NCBI RefSeq assembly: GCF_000265205.3
Contig: NC_018000.1
Coordinates: 4,588,001-4,652,000, forward strand
Source: Sinorhizobium fredii USDA 257
Lineage (GTDB): Bacteria; Pseudomonadota; Alphaproteobacteria; Rhizobiales; Rhizobiaceae
DNA: 64,000 bases
Reading direction: 5' to 3'
Position 1 is the first letter of the stretch. Each line of letters opens with the position of its first letter. Below the pieces are notes generated by a model. That model had not been told where the DNA came from, made no database searches, and saw nothing but the letters and a program-made list of their open reading frames with translations. A program made the translations under genes and the position numbers. This document shows positions 16,916 through 27,359 of this stretch, piece by piece.

Positions 16916-18958
16916 TTGCCCAACAGTGAAACTCAAGCGCCGATCAGCGCCGGAGAACAGGAACGCCGCGACGGCATGAAGCCGGGAAACCGTTTCCTCG
17001 GCCGGGTCGTCGCCTGCAGCGGCTCGCGCGCTACGATCGCGGCGATCGCCGAGCAGGGAGAGACTTCGCTCACCGAACTCTGGTCGGTCGGCCGGCTGAT
17101 CTCGATCTCGGTCGGCACAAACCGTGTCGTCGCTCTCGTCTGTTCCATGCAGACCGCCGCCGAAGAATGGAGCGAGGAGACCAACAACACTTTTCGCATC
17201 GAAGTCGAATTGATGGGCGAAGTCTTCAAGGGCCCCGACGGACGCGAAGAGTTCTCAGCCGGCATCAGCCGCTATCCCTATCTTGGCGCGATCGCGCATC
17301 GGATCCGAGCCAGCGACCTGGCACGCATCTATGATTCCCGGCAGTTGGACAGTTGCGTTATCGGTAAGCTGACGCAGGACGAAAGCCTCGATGCCACCAT
17401 CCACGTGCCTTCGATGCTCGCCAAGCATTTCGCCATCGTTGGCACGACAGGCGTCGGCAAGTCGACGGCAGTCACCCTGCTCCTCAACAAGGCGATCGCC
17501 GCCGATCCGAAGCTGCGCGTCTTGATCCTCGATCCGCATAATGAGTTCGCCGCTGCCTTCCCGGAGAACGCGGTGGTCATCGAGACCGACACGCTCGACC
17601 TGCCCTTCTGGCTCTTCCGCCTGGAGGAATTCGCCGAAGTGATCTTTCGCGGACGGCCGCCGGCGGCGGAAGAGCTCGACATCCTGCGCGACGTGATCCC
17701 GGATGCGAAGAAAGCCTTCAAGGGCGGAGAGACCGGCCTGATGCGCCGCCAGACCGAGAAAAGCTCGATCACGGCCGACACGCCGGTCCCTTACCGCATC
17801 GCCGATCTCCTGGCGATGATCGACGAGCGCATCGGCCGGCTCGAGGGCCGCACCGACAAGCCGCACCTGCGCTCGCTGAAGGTCAAGATTGTCTCGGCAA
17901 TCAACGATCCGCGCTATCATTTCATGTTCTCGTCGAACACGATCACCGACACGATCCAGGATACGATTGCCAAGATCTTCCGCATACCCGGCGAAGGCAA
18001 GCCGATCGCCACCTTCGAACTCGCCGGCATCCCTTCCGAGGTTGTCAATTCCGTCGCTTCGGTGCTCTGCCGCATGGCGTTTGAAATTGGCCTCTGGAGC
18101 AATGGCGGCATCCATATGCTGGTCGTGTGCGAGGAGGCGCATCGTTACGTGCCGGCCGACCCGACGCTCGGTTTCCTGCCGACGCGCCAGGCGATCGCCC
18201 GCATCGCCAAGGAAGGCCGAAAATACGGCGTGTCACTCGGCATCATCACGCAGCGCCCCGGCGAGCTCGACCCGACCATCCTGTCGCAGTGCTCGACCGT
18301 TTTCGCCATGCGGCTGGCCAATGACCGCGATCAGGAAATCATCCGCTCGGCGATTTCCAATTCGTCGATTTCGACCACCAGCTTCATCTCCTCGATCGGC
18401 AATGGCGAGGCGATCGCCTTCGGCGAGGCCGTGGCGGTGCCGATGCGCATGCGCTTCAGCCGGGTCGAAGAGGAGCGGCTCCCCCGTGCTCACGGCATCA
18501 TCGACAAGGTCGACGAGGATGCGCCGCCGGTCGTCGACCTTCGTTCGATCGTCAGCCGCATGCGCGCCATGAACGGACCGGATATTACAAACTTCCAGCA
18601 AAGCTACCTCGCCGCACAAGGCAGCCCGCCGCCGCTCCACGAGGATGATGCCGCCGATGCCCTCGACAACGCCGAGCCTGCCGAGTTCGGCTACGATCCG
18701 CCGGAGCGCGCACTCGAATCCTATCGCCCGGACATGTTGCCGCGCAGGCCGGAGCCGACCGATCCGCAACTCGACCGCTTCAATCAGATCCGCGAGCAGA
18801 TCCTGTCCGGGCAGGCGGAAAGAGACGCCGCGCGATCGCTGCACATGCCGGCACAGCTGGAACGTGGCTTCACGGCGCCCCCAACCGAACCGCATCGCCC
18901 GGGATCATTGCGCGAAAGCCTGCTGAAGCGCCCTCTCGGCAGCATCATCCGCAAATAA
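16916..18958 (+). CDS. HerA-like ATPase (DUF87 / HAS-barrel)
   Basis: The 680-residue protein has an N-terminal HAS-barrel-like domain, Walker A GTTGVGKS at 176-183, a LILDPHNEF segment, and CEEAHRYVP with RIAKEGRKYG downstream, as in HerA/FtsK-superfamily translocases. HerA proteins form hexamers that pump DNA, often with a NurA nuclease; no NurA is visible here. The C-terminal 130 residues are proline- and charge-rich and probably flexible. The start is TTG at 16916 with GAGGT seven bases upstream. It is divergent from ilvIH. A role in DNA processing is likely but the partner is unknown. Confidence 0.85.
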   Translation: MPNSETQAPISAGEQERRDGMKPGNRFLGRVVACSGSRATIAAIAEQGETSLTELWSVGRLISISVGTNRVVALVCSMQTAAEEWSEETNNTFRIEVELMGEVFKGPDGREEFSAGISRYPYLGAIAHRIRASDLARIYDSRQLDSCVIGKLTQDESLDATIHVPSMLAKHFAIVGTTGVGKSTAVTLLLNKAIAADPKLRVLILDPHNEFAAAFPENAVVIETDTLDLPFWLFRLEEFAEVIFRGRPPAAEELDILRDVIPDAKKAFKGGETGLMRRQTEKSSITADTPVPYRIADLLAMIDERIGRLEGRTDKPHLRSLKVKIVSAINDPRYHFMFSSNTITDTIQDTIAKIFRIPGEGKPIATFELAGIPSEVVNSVASVLCRMAFEIGLWSNGGIHMLVVCEEAHRYVPADPTLGFLPTRQAIARIAKEGRKYGVSLGIITQRPGELDPTILSQCSTVFAMRLANDRDQEIIRSAISNSSISTTSFISSIGNGEAIAFGEAVAVPMRMRFSRVEEERLPRAHGIIDKVDEDAPPVVDLRSIVSRMRAMNGPDITNFQQSYLAAQGSPPPLHEDDAADALDNAEPAEFGYDPPERALESYRPDMLPRRPEPTDPQLDRFNQIREQILSGQAERDAARSLHMPAQLERGFTAPPTEPHRPGSLRESLLKRPLGSIIRK

Positions 18959-19038
18959 CAGCAATATCCACGGATCGGATTTCGACCTCCGACGTTGTTG
19001 CATAGGCGCCTGGCGTGACCAACACGACGGAGGATCTC

Positions 19039-19833
19039 ATGGACGACCGCGAGGCCTGGGAACTGGAACGCAGGCTGTGGCTCGAAGGAGCCGGAGCATA
19101 CCAGCACCTGCTCGATGACGAATGCCTGATGGCCTTTGCGCCGGTGGGCATCCTCGTTGGGGTGGAAATCATCCGGGCTCTTGATGGCGCCCCGCGATGG
19201 AAGAATGTCGAGATGACGGAGCAGAGGAGCGCTCGGCCCAACGATAGCGTCCTGGTGCTCGCCTACCGGGCCGAGGCCCGACGCGAACCCGATGTCTTCT
19301 ATGCGGCTTATTGCACGTCGACCTATGCACGAACCGGCGAGGACTGGCGCCTCATTCAGCATCAACAGGCGTCGATCACGCCATCGCAACAGGAGGAGGC
19401 GATGGACGACGTCCTTCGGAGCTTTTTCGCACGCTATGAAAGCATGGCAAATCGGGTGCTCGCCAGGAAAATGGATGTAGGCGATACGACCTTTGCCTTC
19501 GCATCGGATTTTATCGCGGCTTCGCCGGTGGGCGTCATGGCCGGAAAGAACGACGAGAGCCTGAAAACGTCGATGGAGAAGGGCTATGCCCGTTACCGGG
19601 CGATTGGCACCAGGGAGCTCAAGATCCGCGACCTCAAGATCACGCCGATCGATGCGCTGCATTTCCTCGTCCGGGTCGACTGGCGTTCGGTCTATGAGCG
19701 GGATAAGAAGCCGGATGTCACAATCGATTTCGAGGTCCACTATTTCGTTCAGCTGCGCAATGGCGAGCCGAAAATCTTCGGCTGGGTGAGCGGTGACGAG
19801 GAGGCGGTGCTCCGGGAACATGGGATAGGTTGA
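19039..19833 (+). CDS. Tandem SnoaL/NTF2-like protein (two domains, internal start site)
   Basis: One 264-residue frame holds two similar NTF2-like domains. The first (residues about 1-115, MDDREAWELERRLWLEG...) resembles DUF4440/SnoaL proteins; the second (about 122-264, MDDVLRSFFARYESMA...) resembles another SnoaL-like family. At 19391-19399 a near-perfect AGGAGGAGG lies just before an in-frame ATG at 19402, so the second domain may also be made separately. Both domains begin M-D-D. GGAGG precedes ATG 19039. Such folds are enzymes or ligand binders; the function is unknown. Confidence 0.75.
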   Translation: MDDREAWELERRLWLEGAGAYQHLLDDECLMAFAPVGILVGVEIIRALDGAPRWKNVEMTEQRSARPNDSVLVLAYRAEARREPDVFYAAYCTSTYARTGEDWRLIQHQQASITPSQQEEAMDDVLRSFFARYESMANRVLARKMDVGDTTFAFASDFIAASPVGVMAGKNDESLKTSMEKGYARYRAIGTRELKIRDLKITPIDALHFLVRVDWRSVYERDKKPDVTIDFEVHYFVQLRNGEPKIFGWVSGDEEAVLREHGIG

Positions 19834-19846
19834 GAAAAACCGCCCG

Positions 19847-20758
19847 CTATAAAACTTCATCTGGTTGCGCAATCCGCTGCCAGCTGTCATCGAGTTGGTT
19901 GCGGAACCAGGTCATCTGCCGCTTGGCATATTGCCGTGTCGCCGCTGCTCCCGTCGCGATCACCTCTGCCTCATTCATTTTGCCCTTCAGCATCGCGGCG
20001 ATCTGCTGCACGCCGATCGCCTTCATCACCGGCATGTCCGGCGGGAGCTTCAGACCGAGGAGCGCCCGCACCTCTTCCACGGCGCCGCTTGCAAGCATCA
20101 TCTCAAAGCGCCGGTCAATGCGGCTGTGGAGAAGCGTACGGTCCGGCAGGACGACGATCTTCTGCGCTCGGGTCGGATCGACGATCACCGGGCCGCGGCT
20201 CTGCTGATAGAGACGAATGGGCTTGCCGGTCGCCTCGACGACCTCGAGCGCCCGCACGATCCGCTGACCGTCGCCGGGCCGCAACTGTTCTGCCGTCTGC
20301 GGGTCGCGCCGCTCAAGCTCGGCGTGGAGGGCCGCCGCCCCCTCTAGCTTTAACCGCTCTCGCAACCCCTCGCGGATCTTCGCAGGAATCTCGGGCATGT
20401 CCGACAGGCCGCCGGTCAGGGCCTTGAAATAGAGACCTGTTCCGCCGACGAAGACGGGCAACCGGCCCTCGCCGCGCAGCTTGGCGTTCAGCGCCTCGGC
20501 GTCCCGCAGCCAGGCGCCGGTCGAATAGAGCCGCCCCGCCGGCACATGGCCGTAGAGAAAATGCTCGATGCCGCCCATCTCGGTCTCATCCGGACGCGCG
20601 GTCAGCACCTTCAGGGTGTCGTAGACCTGCATGCTGTCGGCATTGACCACCACCCCGCCGTGCCGCTTAGCCAGCGCCACCGCAAGCGCGGACTTGCCGC
20701 TGGCGGTTGGCCCGGTTATCAGGATCGCATCCATATCTCGATCAAGGTTTTTCATCAT
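19847..20758 (-). CDS. miaA: tRNA dimethylallyltransferase
   Basis: The 303-residue enzyme adds the isopentenyl group from DMAPP to adenosine 37 of UNN-decoding tRNAs. It has the P-loop GPTASGKS at residues 16-23, the ADSMQVY segment with the general base Asp, and the C-terminal TRQYAKRQMTWFRNQ motif. Two adjacent ATGs (20758, 20755) and a third at 20734 are possible starts. The first overlaps the start codon of the divergent serB gene, so the two genes have nearly back-to-back translation starts. Confidence 0.94.
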   Translation of the reverse strand: MMKNLDRDMDAILITGPTASGKSALAVALAKRHGGVVVNADSMQVYDTLKVLTARPDETEMGGIEHFLYGHVPAGRLYSTGAWLRDAEALNAKLRGEGRLPVFVGGTGLYFKALTGGLSDMPEIPAKIREGLRERLKLEGAAALHAELERRDPQTAEQLRPGDGQRIVRALEVVEATGKPIRLYQQSRGPVIVDPTRAQKIVVLPDRTLLHSRIDRRFEMMLASGAVEEVRALLGLKLPPDMPVMKAIGVQQIAAMLKGKMNEAEVIATGAAATRQYAKRQMTWFRNQLDDSWQRIAQPDEVL

Positions 20759-21644
20759 GGCTCTCGTTGCCACGCTTATCGCCAATCCGTCAAATCCTGT
20801 CTTGACGCCCGCGCTGGCGGAGGCGGCGGCCGAAGCCATTCAGGCGTCCGGGCTCTACTGGCTGGCCGACGGCATTGCCTGCGACCTCGCGCTCAAGGAC
20901 GGCACCGATCCACATGAGGCCGAAGCGCGGCTGCGGGCTTCAGTGGATGGAGCGGCCGTCGACGTCGCCGTGCAGGACGCCGAAACCCGCCGCAAGAAGT
21001 TTCTGATCGCAGACATGGATTCGACCATGATCGGCCAGGAATGCATCGACGAACTCGCCGCCGAAGTCGGTCTCAAGGAAAAAGTCGCGGCGATCACCGC
21101 CCGTGCCATGAACGGCGAGATCGCCTTCGAGCCGGCGCTGATAGAGCGCGTGGCGCTTCTGAAAGGCCTCCCCGCCACGGTCATCGCCGAGGTGATCGCC
21201 AAGCGCATCACGCTCACCCCCGGTGCGCGCGAGTTGATTGCCACCATGAAGGCGAAGGGCCACTACACGGCGCTCGTTTCCGGCGGCTTCACCGTCTTCA
21301 CCGGTCCGATCGCCGAAAAGCTCGGCTTTGACGAAAATCGTGCCAACGAACTCCTGGAAGAGGACGGAGCCCTGACCGGCGAAGTCGCCCGTCCGATCCT
21401 CGGCAAGCAGGCCAAGGTCGACGCGCTTATCGAGATTTCCGAACGGCTCGGCATCTCGACGGCGGATACCATTGCTGTCGGCGACGGAGCCAACGATCTC
21501 GGCATGTTGCAGCTTGCCGGCAGCGGCGTGGCGCTGCACGCCAAGCCGGTCGTTGCCGAACAGGCGAAGATCCGCATCGATCATGGCGATCTCTCCGCCC
21601 TTCTCTATCTCCAGGGTTATCGCAAGTCGGATTTCGCGAGGTGA
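20757..21644 (+). CDS. serB: Phosphoserine phosphatase
   Basis: The 295-residue HAD-family phosphatase catalyses the last step of serine biosynthesis. The nucleophile motif is ADMDST (Asp86, Asp88). The VSGGFT and GDGANDLGML motifs complete the active site. The N-terminal 75 residues form the ACT-like regulatory domain found in alphaproteobacterial SerB. The stop overlaps the GTG start of the next gene by four bases. The start ATG overlaps that of divergent miaA. Confidence 0.95.
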   Translation: MALVATLIANPSNPVLTPALAEAAAEAIQASGLYWLADGIACDLALKDGTDPHEAEARLRASVDGAAVDVAVQDAETRRKKFLIADMDSTMIGQECIDELAAEVGLKEKVAAITARAMNGEIAFEPALIERVALLKGLPATVIAEVIAKRITLTPGARELIATMKAKGHYTALVSGGFTVFTGPIAEKLGFDENRANELLEEDGALTGEVARPILGKQAKVDALIEISERLGISTADTIAVGDGANDLGMLQLAGSGVALHAKPVVAEQAKIRIDHGDLSALLYLQGYRKSDFAR

Positions 21645-22201
21645 TCATCCGCGAGACCGAGCGTCTGAGAATCCGCAGCTGGTGCGAGGGCGACCGCGAT
21701 CTCTTCGCCGAGATCAACAGTGATCCGAAGGTAATGGAGTTTTTTCCGTTTCGACGCAGCCGCTCGGAGTCCGACGCACTGTTCGACCGCAACGCTCGGA
21801 GGATCGGCGAGACCGGTTTCGGGTTCTTCGCTCTTGCGCTGCGTGACAGCGACTTGCCGATCGGCTTCTGCGGCCTGGCGCGGACCGATCTTGAGCCGCA
21901 TCTGCCCGACGGCACGATCGAGATCGGCTGGCGCCTCGCCGTCTCCCATTGGGGCAAGGGCTACGTGACCGAGGCGGCGCTGGCGCTTCTCGAGCACGGT
22001 TTCGGCGAAAGGAGGCTGAGCGAGATCGTCTCCTTCGCGGTGGCGAAAAATATCCGCTCGACGGCCGTGATGAAGCGAATAGGCATGCGGCCGGACCCTC
22101 TGCGCGACTTCGATCATCCAAGCGTGCCCGACACGCATGCGCATCTGAAGCGTCACGTGCTTTATGCGATCACAGACAAGGAGTGGAAGCGCCGAGCGTA
22201 G
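21641..22201 (+). CDS. GNAT family N-acetyltransferase (RimJ/RimL-like)
   Basis: The 186-residue protein resembles the Acetyltransf_3/RimJ-RimL subgroup: TERLRIRSW at the N-terminus, EIGWRLAVSHWGKGYVTEAA for the acetyl-CoA loop, and NIRSTAVMKRIGM near the C-terminus. Substrates are often ribosomal proteins or small amines; here it is unknown. The start is GTG 21641, overlapping the serB stop as GTGA, so translation is coupled to serB. Confidence 0.88.
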   Translation: MIIRETERLRIRSWCEGDRDLFAEINSDPKVMEFFPFRRSRSESDALFDRNARRIGETGFGFFALALRDSDLPIGFCGLARTDLEPHLPDGTIEIGWRLAVSHWGKGYVTEAALALLEHGFGERRLSEIVSFAVAKNIRSTAVMKRIGMRPDPLRDFDHPSVPDTHAHLKRHVLYAITDKEWKRRA

Positions 22202-22310
22202 ACGGAGACTCCCGCGCCGACGTGCCGTGATTGACGCACAGCGCCACGCTTTTCTCGGACTTGCAAGCTTGCCAGCTCTTCACCGATGTCCAGGGTCGAC
22301 TTTCGCCTGG

Positions 22311-23816
<1,506 letters not shown>

Positions 23817-24017
23817 GTCGCTGTGCTCCTCATTCCATCACGCCGACCATAGCTTTCGGTGGTCCGCGATCACTGCGCAATCCGTTCCATCCGTTTCGGC
23901 GAATTATACCACTGCCGCAAGGCGTTGCGGCGGCTACTTTGCGCAGCAAACGATCGTCTTCTGAAGATACGGCGGATTTCCGGAGCGTCCAGACACGATT
24001 TCCTGATCTTTGACAGA

Positions 24018-24404
24018 TCAGGTGGTGATTTCGTGGCCGTGTTCCTTCAGCGCCTGCACCGCCTTCTCGAGATCGGAGCCGGCAACGAAGATGTAATCGG
24101 TGCTGAAGGTCGAATTGGCGAAAACGCCCACACTGGCTGCCGAGAGCGGGCGAAGCACCGAAGACAGGACACCCGGCACGTCGAAGCTGAAATGCTGCTC
24201 TATGCGGAAACAGCGCCAGCCAAGCGAACTTTGAACGCTCGAAGGGACGCGGGCGGCGCGGCAAACAAGTGTCATTTCCTCGCGCGAACTCGAAACTGTC
24301 CAGAACCCCGGGCCGGGCAGCCACTCCGGAATAGCGGACCCGATGTTCAGGCGGGTAATCGCATATTCGGCATCGACCAACCGGATCAGCAGTCTATGTG
24401 TCAT
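24018..24404 (-). CDS. ACT-domain protein
   Basis: The 128-residue protein has two ACT-like halves. The second (FSFDVPGVLSSVLRPLSAASVGVFANSTFSTDYIFV) is a clear CASTOR/ACT fold of the kind found in stand-alone amino-acid sensors. The N-terminal half (RLLIRLVDAEYAITRLNIG) is typical of the short rhizobial family. It probably binds an amino acid and interacts with a partner, but the partner is not visible. Its start follows the DUF2065 gene stop by six bases, so the two are likely co-transcribed. Confidence 0.78.
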   Translation of the reverse strand: MTHRLLIRLVDAEYAITRLNIGSAIPEWLPGPGFWTVSSSREEMTLVCRAARVPSSVQSSLGWRCFRIEQHFSFDVPGVLSSVLRPLSAASVGVFANSTFSTDYIFVAGSDLEKAVQALKEHGHEITT

Positions 24405-24410
24405 TTCGCA

Positions 24411-24596
24411 TTACCCTCGAAGCAACCAAACAAGTCCGACGCCAACGGCCACAGATGTGAGTCCGGCGAGGCGCAGCTGATGCTCCGGGACATACGGCAA
24501 ACGCTTCGCCAATTCCACAAGAACCAAAGGGGCCAGTGCGTACACCAGCCCCTCGATGATCAGGAAGAATGCAAAGCCGGTCAGAAGATCGGACAT
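24411..24596 (-). CDS. DUF2065 small membrane protein
   Basis: The 61-residue protein has two hydrophobic segments (LLTGFAFFLIIEGLVYALAPLVLV and LAGLTSVAVGVGLVWLL) joined by a short loop with RLPYVPEHQLR. This family almost always follows hflKC. The start ATG 24596 follows GAGCGGGC, and the frame remains open far upstream inside hflC. It may help the HflKC-FtsH membrane complex, but no function is known. Confidence 0.88.
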   Translation of the reverse strand: MSDLLTGFAFFLIIEGLVYALAPLVLVELAKRLPYVPEHQLRLAGLTSVAVGVGLVWLLRG

Positions 24597-24603
24597 TGCC
24601 CGC

Positions 24604-25536
24604 TCAATCTGCGGTCGCAGGTGCCGCCGGCACGGTTGGCGACAGCGGCGGCGTTGCCCCGTCCGCGCTGTTGAAATAACGGAAGAATTCCGAATGGGGC
24701 GACAGCACCACGGTTGTATCGGGATTTCCGATCGCCTGGGCATAGGCCGCCATCGAGCGGTAGAACTCGAAGAAGCCGGGATCGCGTGTAAAGGCGTCGG
24801 CAAATATTCCCGTCCGCTCGGCTTCGCCCTCGCCTCGAAGAATTTCCGAATCACGCTGGGCTTCCGCGACGATCTCGACCACCTGGCGGTCGGCAATCGC
24901 GCGGCGTCGCTGGCCCGCTTCATTGCCGCGGGCGCGGATCAGTTCGGCTTCAGCCAGGCGCTCCGCCTTCATCCGCTCGAAGGTCTGTTGCGACACTTCC
25001 TGGGTCAGGTCGGTGCGGCGGATGCGAACGTCCTCGATATTGAGACCCAGCGATTCGGCGTCTGCCCGAAGATCGGTACGGACCTCGCGCATCATCGATG
25101 CGCGCTCGTCCGATAGCGCCGCCTCGAAGCCCCTCAGGCCGTAGACGCGGCGCAGCGACGCATCGAGACGCGTGCGAAGGCGCGCTTCGGCAGATTCCCG
25201 GTCGCCGGAAACCGTTTCGCGGAAACGGCGAGGGTCGGCGATCCTGTAGACCACGAAGGCATCCACCTCATAGAACTTGCCGCCGGAAACCTGCACACGG
25301 ATATTGTCGAGGTCGAAGCGAAGTGCCTGGTCCTCGACATACTGCACGCGGTCGGCATCCATGAAGGCGAAGGGAAGCTTGAAATAAAGGCCCGGCTCGG
25401 TCTTCACGTCGCGGATTTCGCCGAAGCGAACGACGATCGCCTGCTGGCGCTCATTGACCACGAACACCGACGAGTAGACGACGACCAGTACCGCTGCGAC
25501 AACGATGAGGATGATTGAACTGCGATTGTTTATCAT
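24604..25536 (-). CDS. hflC: HflC, membrane protease modulator
   Basis: The 310-residue protein has one N-terminal membrane helix (SSIILIVVAAVLVVVYSSVFVV) and an SPFH/prohibitin domain with the INERQQAIVVRFG-like start (here VNERQQAIVVRFG) and a long helical tail. It pairs with HflK in a periplasm-facing cage around FtsH that controls degradation of membrane proteins. The start overlaps the hflK stop as ATGA. The C-terminus is Pro/Ala-rich (PLSPTVPAAPATAD). Confidence 0.94.
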   Translation of the reverse strand: MINNRSSIILIVVAAVLVVVYSSVFVVNERQQAIVVRFGEIRDVKTEPGLYFKLPFAFMDADRVQYVEDQALRFDLDNIRVQVSGGKFYEVDAFVVYRIADPRRFRETVSGDRESAEARLRTRLDASLRRVYGLRGFEAALSDERASMMREVRTDLRADAESLGLNIEDVRIRRTDLTQEVSQQTFERMKAERLAEAELIRARGNEAGQRRRAIADRQVVEIVAEAQRDSEILRGEGEAERTGIFADAFTRDPGFFEFYRSMAAYAQAIGNPDTTVVLSPHSEFFRYFNSADGATPPLSPTVPAAPATAD

Positions 25537-26618
25537 TGGGTACCTCCCGACTGCGAGGGTCTACCGATTTCGTTGAGCGGCAGATAGGGCAGCACGCCCT
25601 GGCCGTTCTTCTCATCGAGAATGACCTTCTTCGACTTGCCGAGAACATCCTGCATGGTTTCGAGATAAAGCCGCCTGCGCGTGACTTCCGGCGCCTTGGA
25701 ATAGGCGTCATAGACCGAAATGAACCGCTGCGCCTCACCCTGGGCTTCCTTGACGACGCGGTCCTTGTAGGCGGCCGCCTCTTCACGGATCTGCGCTCCC
25801 TGACCTCGCGCCTTGCCGAGTATCTGGTTGGCATACTGATTGGCTTCCTCGAGGAAACGATCCTCGTCCTGCTCGGCGCGCTGCACCTCGTCGAATGCGT
25901 CGGCCACTTCGCGTGGCGGCGCCGCGTCCTCGATCGCAACCGTGTTCACCGAGATGCCGGCACCATAGGTATCCATGGTCGCCTGGATCGTGTTCTTGAC
26001 GTCGGCAGCGATCGCCTGACGGTTGTCGCGGAAGATGTCCTGCGCCGGGCGACGGCCGACGACCTCGCGCATGGCGCTTTCGGCCACCTGCTGCAACGTG
26101 TCGGCCGGGTTCTCGACGTTGAAGAGATAGGACTTCGGATCGGTGACCGAGAACAGCACGGAGAACTGCACATTGACGATATTCTGGTCGCCGCTCAGCA
26201 TCAGGCCCGCACTCGACTGGGCGCCGACGCGGCTACCGATATTGAGCTGCTGCTCCGTCACCTTGACGATCTCGACGGTCTCAAGCGGCCAGAAGTGATA
26301 GTGCAGGCCAGGCATGGAGATTTCCTCCTTCGGCTTGCCGAACCGCATTTCGACGCCGCGTTCATCCGGTTGGACGGTGTAGATCGAATTGAGCAGCAGG
26401 AAGCCGACGATCAACAGGCCGACGATGACGAAGACGCCGCCGTTGAAGCCGCCCGGAACCACGTTCTTCAACTGATCCTGGCCGCGACGGATGATCTCTT
26501 CCAGATCCGGCGGCCCGCCTCGGCCGCCGCGCGGCTTATTCCCCTGACCCCATGGCCCTTGATTGCCGCCGCCGCCCCAAGGGCCGCCGCCGCCATTCTG
26601 ATTGCTCCAGGGCATCAA
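25533..26618 (-). CDS. hflK: HflK, membrane protease modulator
   Basis: The 361-residue protein begins with a glycine-rich cytoplasmic tail containing PWGGGGNQGPWGQG. A membrane helix (VFVIVGLLIVGFLLLNSIY) and the SPFH domain follow. It forms the HflKC complex that regulates FtsH. It is followed by hflC with a four-base overlap. A 200-base gap upstream, after folA, probably contains a promoter, since folA itself lies on the same strand. Confidence 0.94.
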   Translation of the reverse strand: MMPWSNQNGGGGPWGGGGNQGPWGQGNKPRGGRGGPPDLEEIIRRGQDQLKNVVPGGFNGGVFVIVGLLIVGFLLLNSIYTVQPDERGVEMRFGKPKEEISMPGLHYHFWPLETVEIVKVTEQQLNIGSRVGAQSSAGLMLSGDQNIVNVQFSVLFSVTDPKSYLFNVENPADTLQQVAESAMREVVGRRPAQDIFRDNRQAIAADVKNTIQATMDTYGAGISVNTVAIEDAAPPREVADAFDEVQRAEQDEDRFLEEANQYANQILGKARGQGAQIREEAAAYKDRVVKEAQGEAQRFISVYDAYSKAPEVTRRRLYLETMQDVLGKSKKVILDEKNGQGVLPYLPLNEIGRPSQSGGTQ

Positions 26619-26819
26619 AACCTCTCTTCAAAGAAAATTCTCTCGCTCAACGCCCCGCAGATTTGCGGCCGGTCACGACGTGATCCCGTTATAGGTATCA
26701 TGTGCATTGCTTTCAACGCGATACGGGCGAGTTCACGGTAAATGGCTAAAAATAGTTGACGGCTTCTCGACGCGACCGGAAAGGAACGAAGCGGGGATGC
26801 TCCGCCGCTGAGACTTCTG

Positions 26820-27359
26820 CTATTTTGACAGCGCTTCGCGTCGCCGCCACGTGACAAAGTGCATCGCATGGCTGTCCTTCTCGCCACGCGGCAGGTCCTC
26901 TTGGAATACCTTCTCGAAAGACCGAGGATCGATCGGCGGGAAACGCGTATCGCCCTCCACCTCCGCCTGCACCTCCGTCACGTGCAGCACGTCGGCGAGA
27001 TCGACCGACTGCCGGTAAATCTCACCCCCGCCGATGATACAGATCTCGTCGGCATCGAGCGCCGCGGCATGCGTCCGCGCCCTCTCGAGCGCTTCCGGAA
27101 CTGACGAGACAGTCTCGGCTCCGGCAGCCGTGAAACTGGGGTCGCGGCTGATGACGATGTTCGGCCGGCCGGGTAGCGGACGACCGAGCGACACCCAGGT
27201 CTTGCGTCCCATGATAACCGGCTTGCCGATCGTCAACGCCTTGAAACGCTTCAGATCCGTTGAAAGCCGCCACGGCAGGTCGCCCTCGCGTCCGATCACG
27301 CCATTGGTCGCGACCGCAACGACGATGACGATCTTCGGGTCCGGTCTTGCATCAGTCAT
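26820..27359 (-). CDS. folA: Dihydrofolate reductase
   Basis: The 179-residue enzyme reduces dihydrofolate with NADPH. It has the active-site loop GVIGREGDLPWRLSTD with Trp30 and catalytic Asp35, the VIMGRKTW cofactor motif, and the IIGGGEIY motif. It regenerates folate consumed by thymidylate synthase, encoded two genes upstream. The start overlaps the stop of the glutathione transferase gene by eight bases. In rhizobia the gene is also called dfrA. Confidence 0.95.
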   Translation of the reverse strand: MTDARPDPKIVIVVAVATNGVIGREGDLPWRLSTDLKRFKALTIGKPVIMGRKTWVSLGRPLPGRPNIVISRDPSFTAAGAETVSSVPEALERARTHAAALDADEICIIGGGEIYRQSVDLADVLHVTEVQAEVEGDTRFPPIDPRSFEKVFQEDLPRGEKDSHAMHFVTWRRREALSK

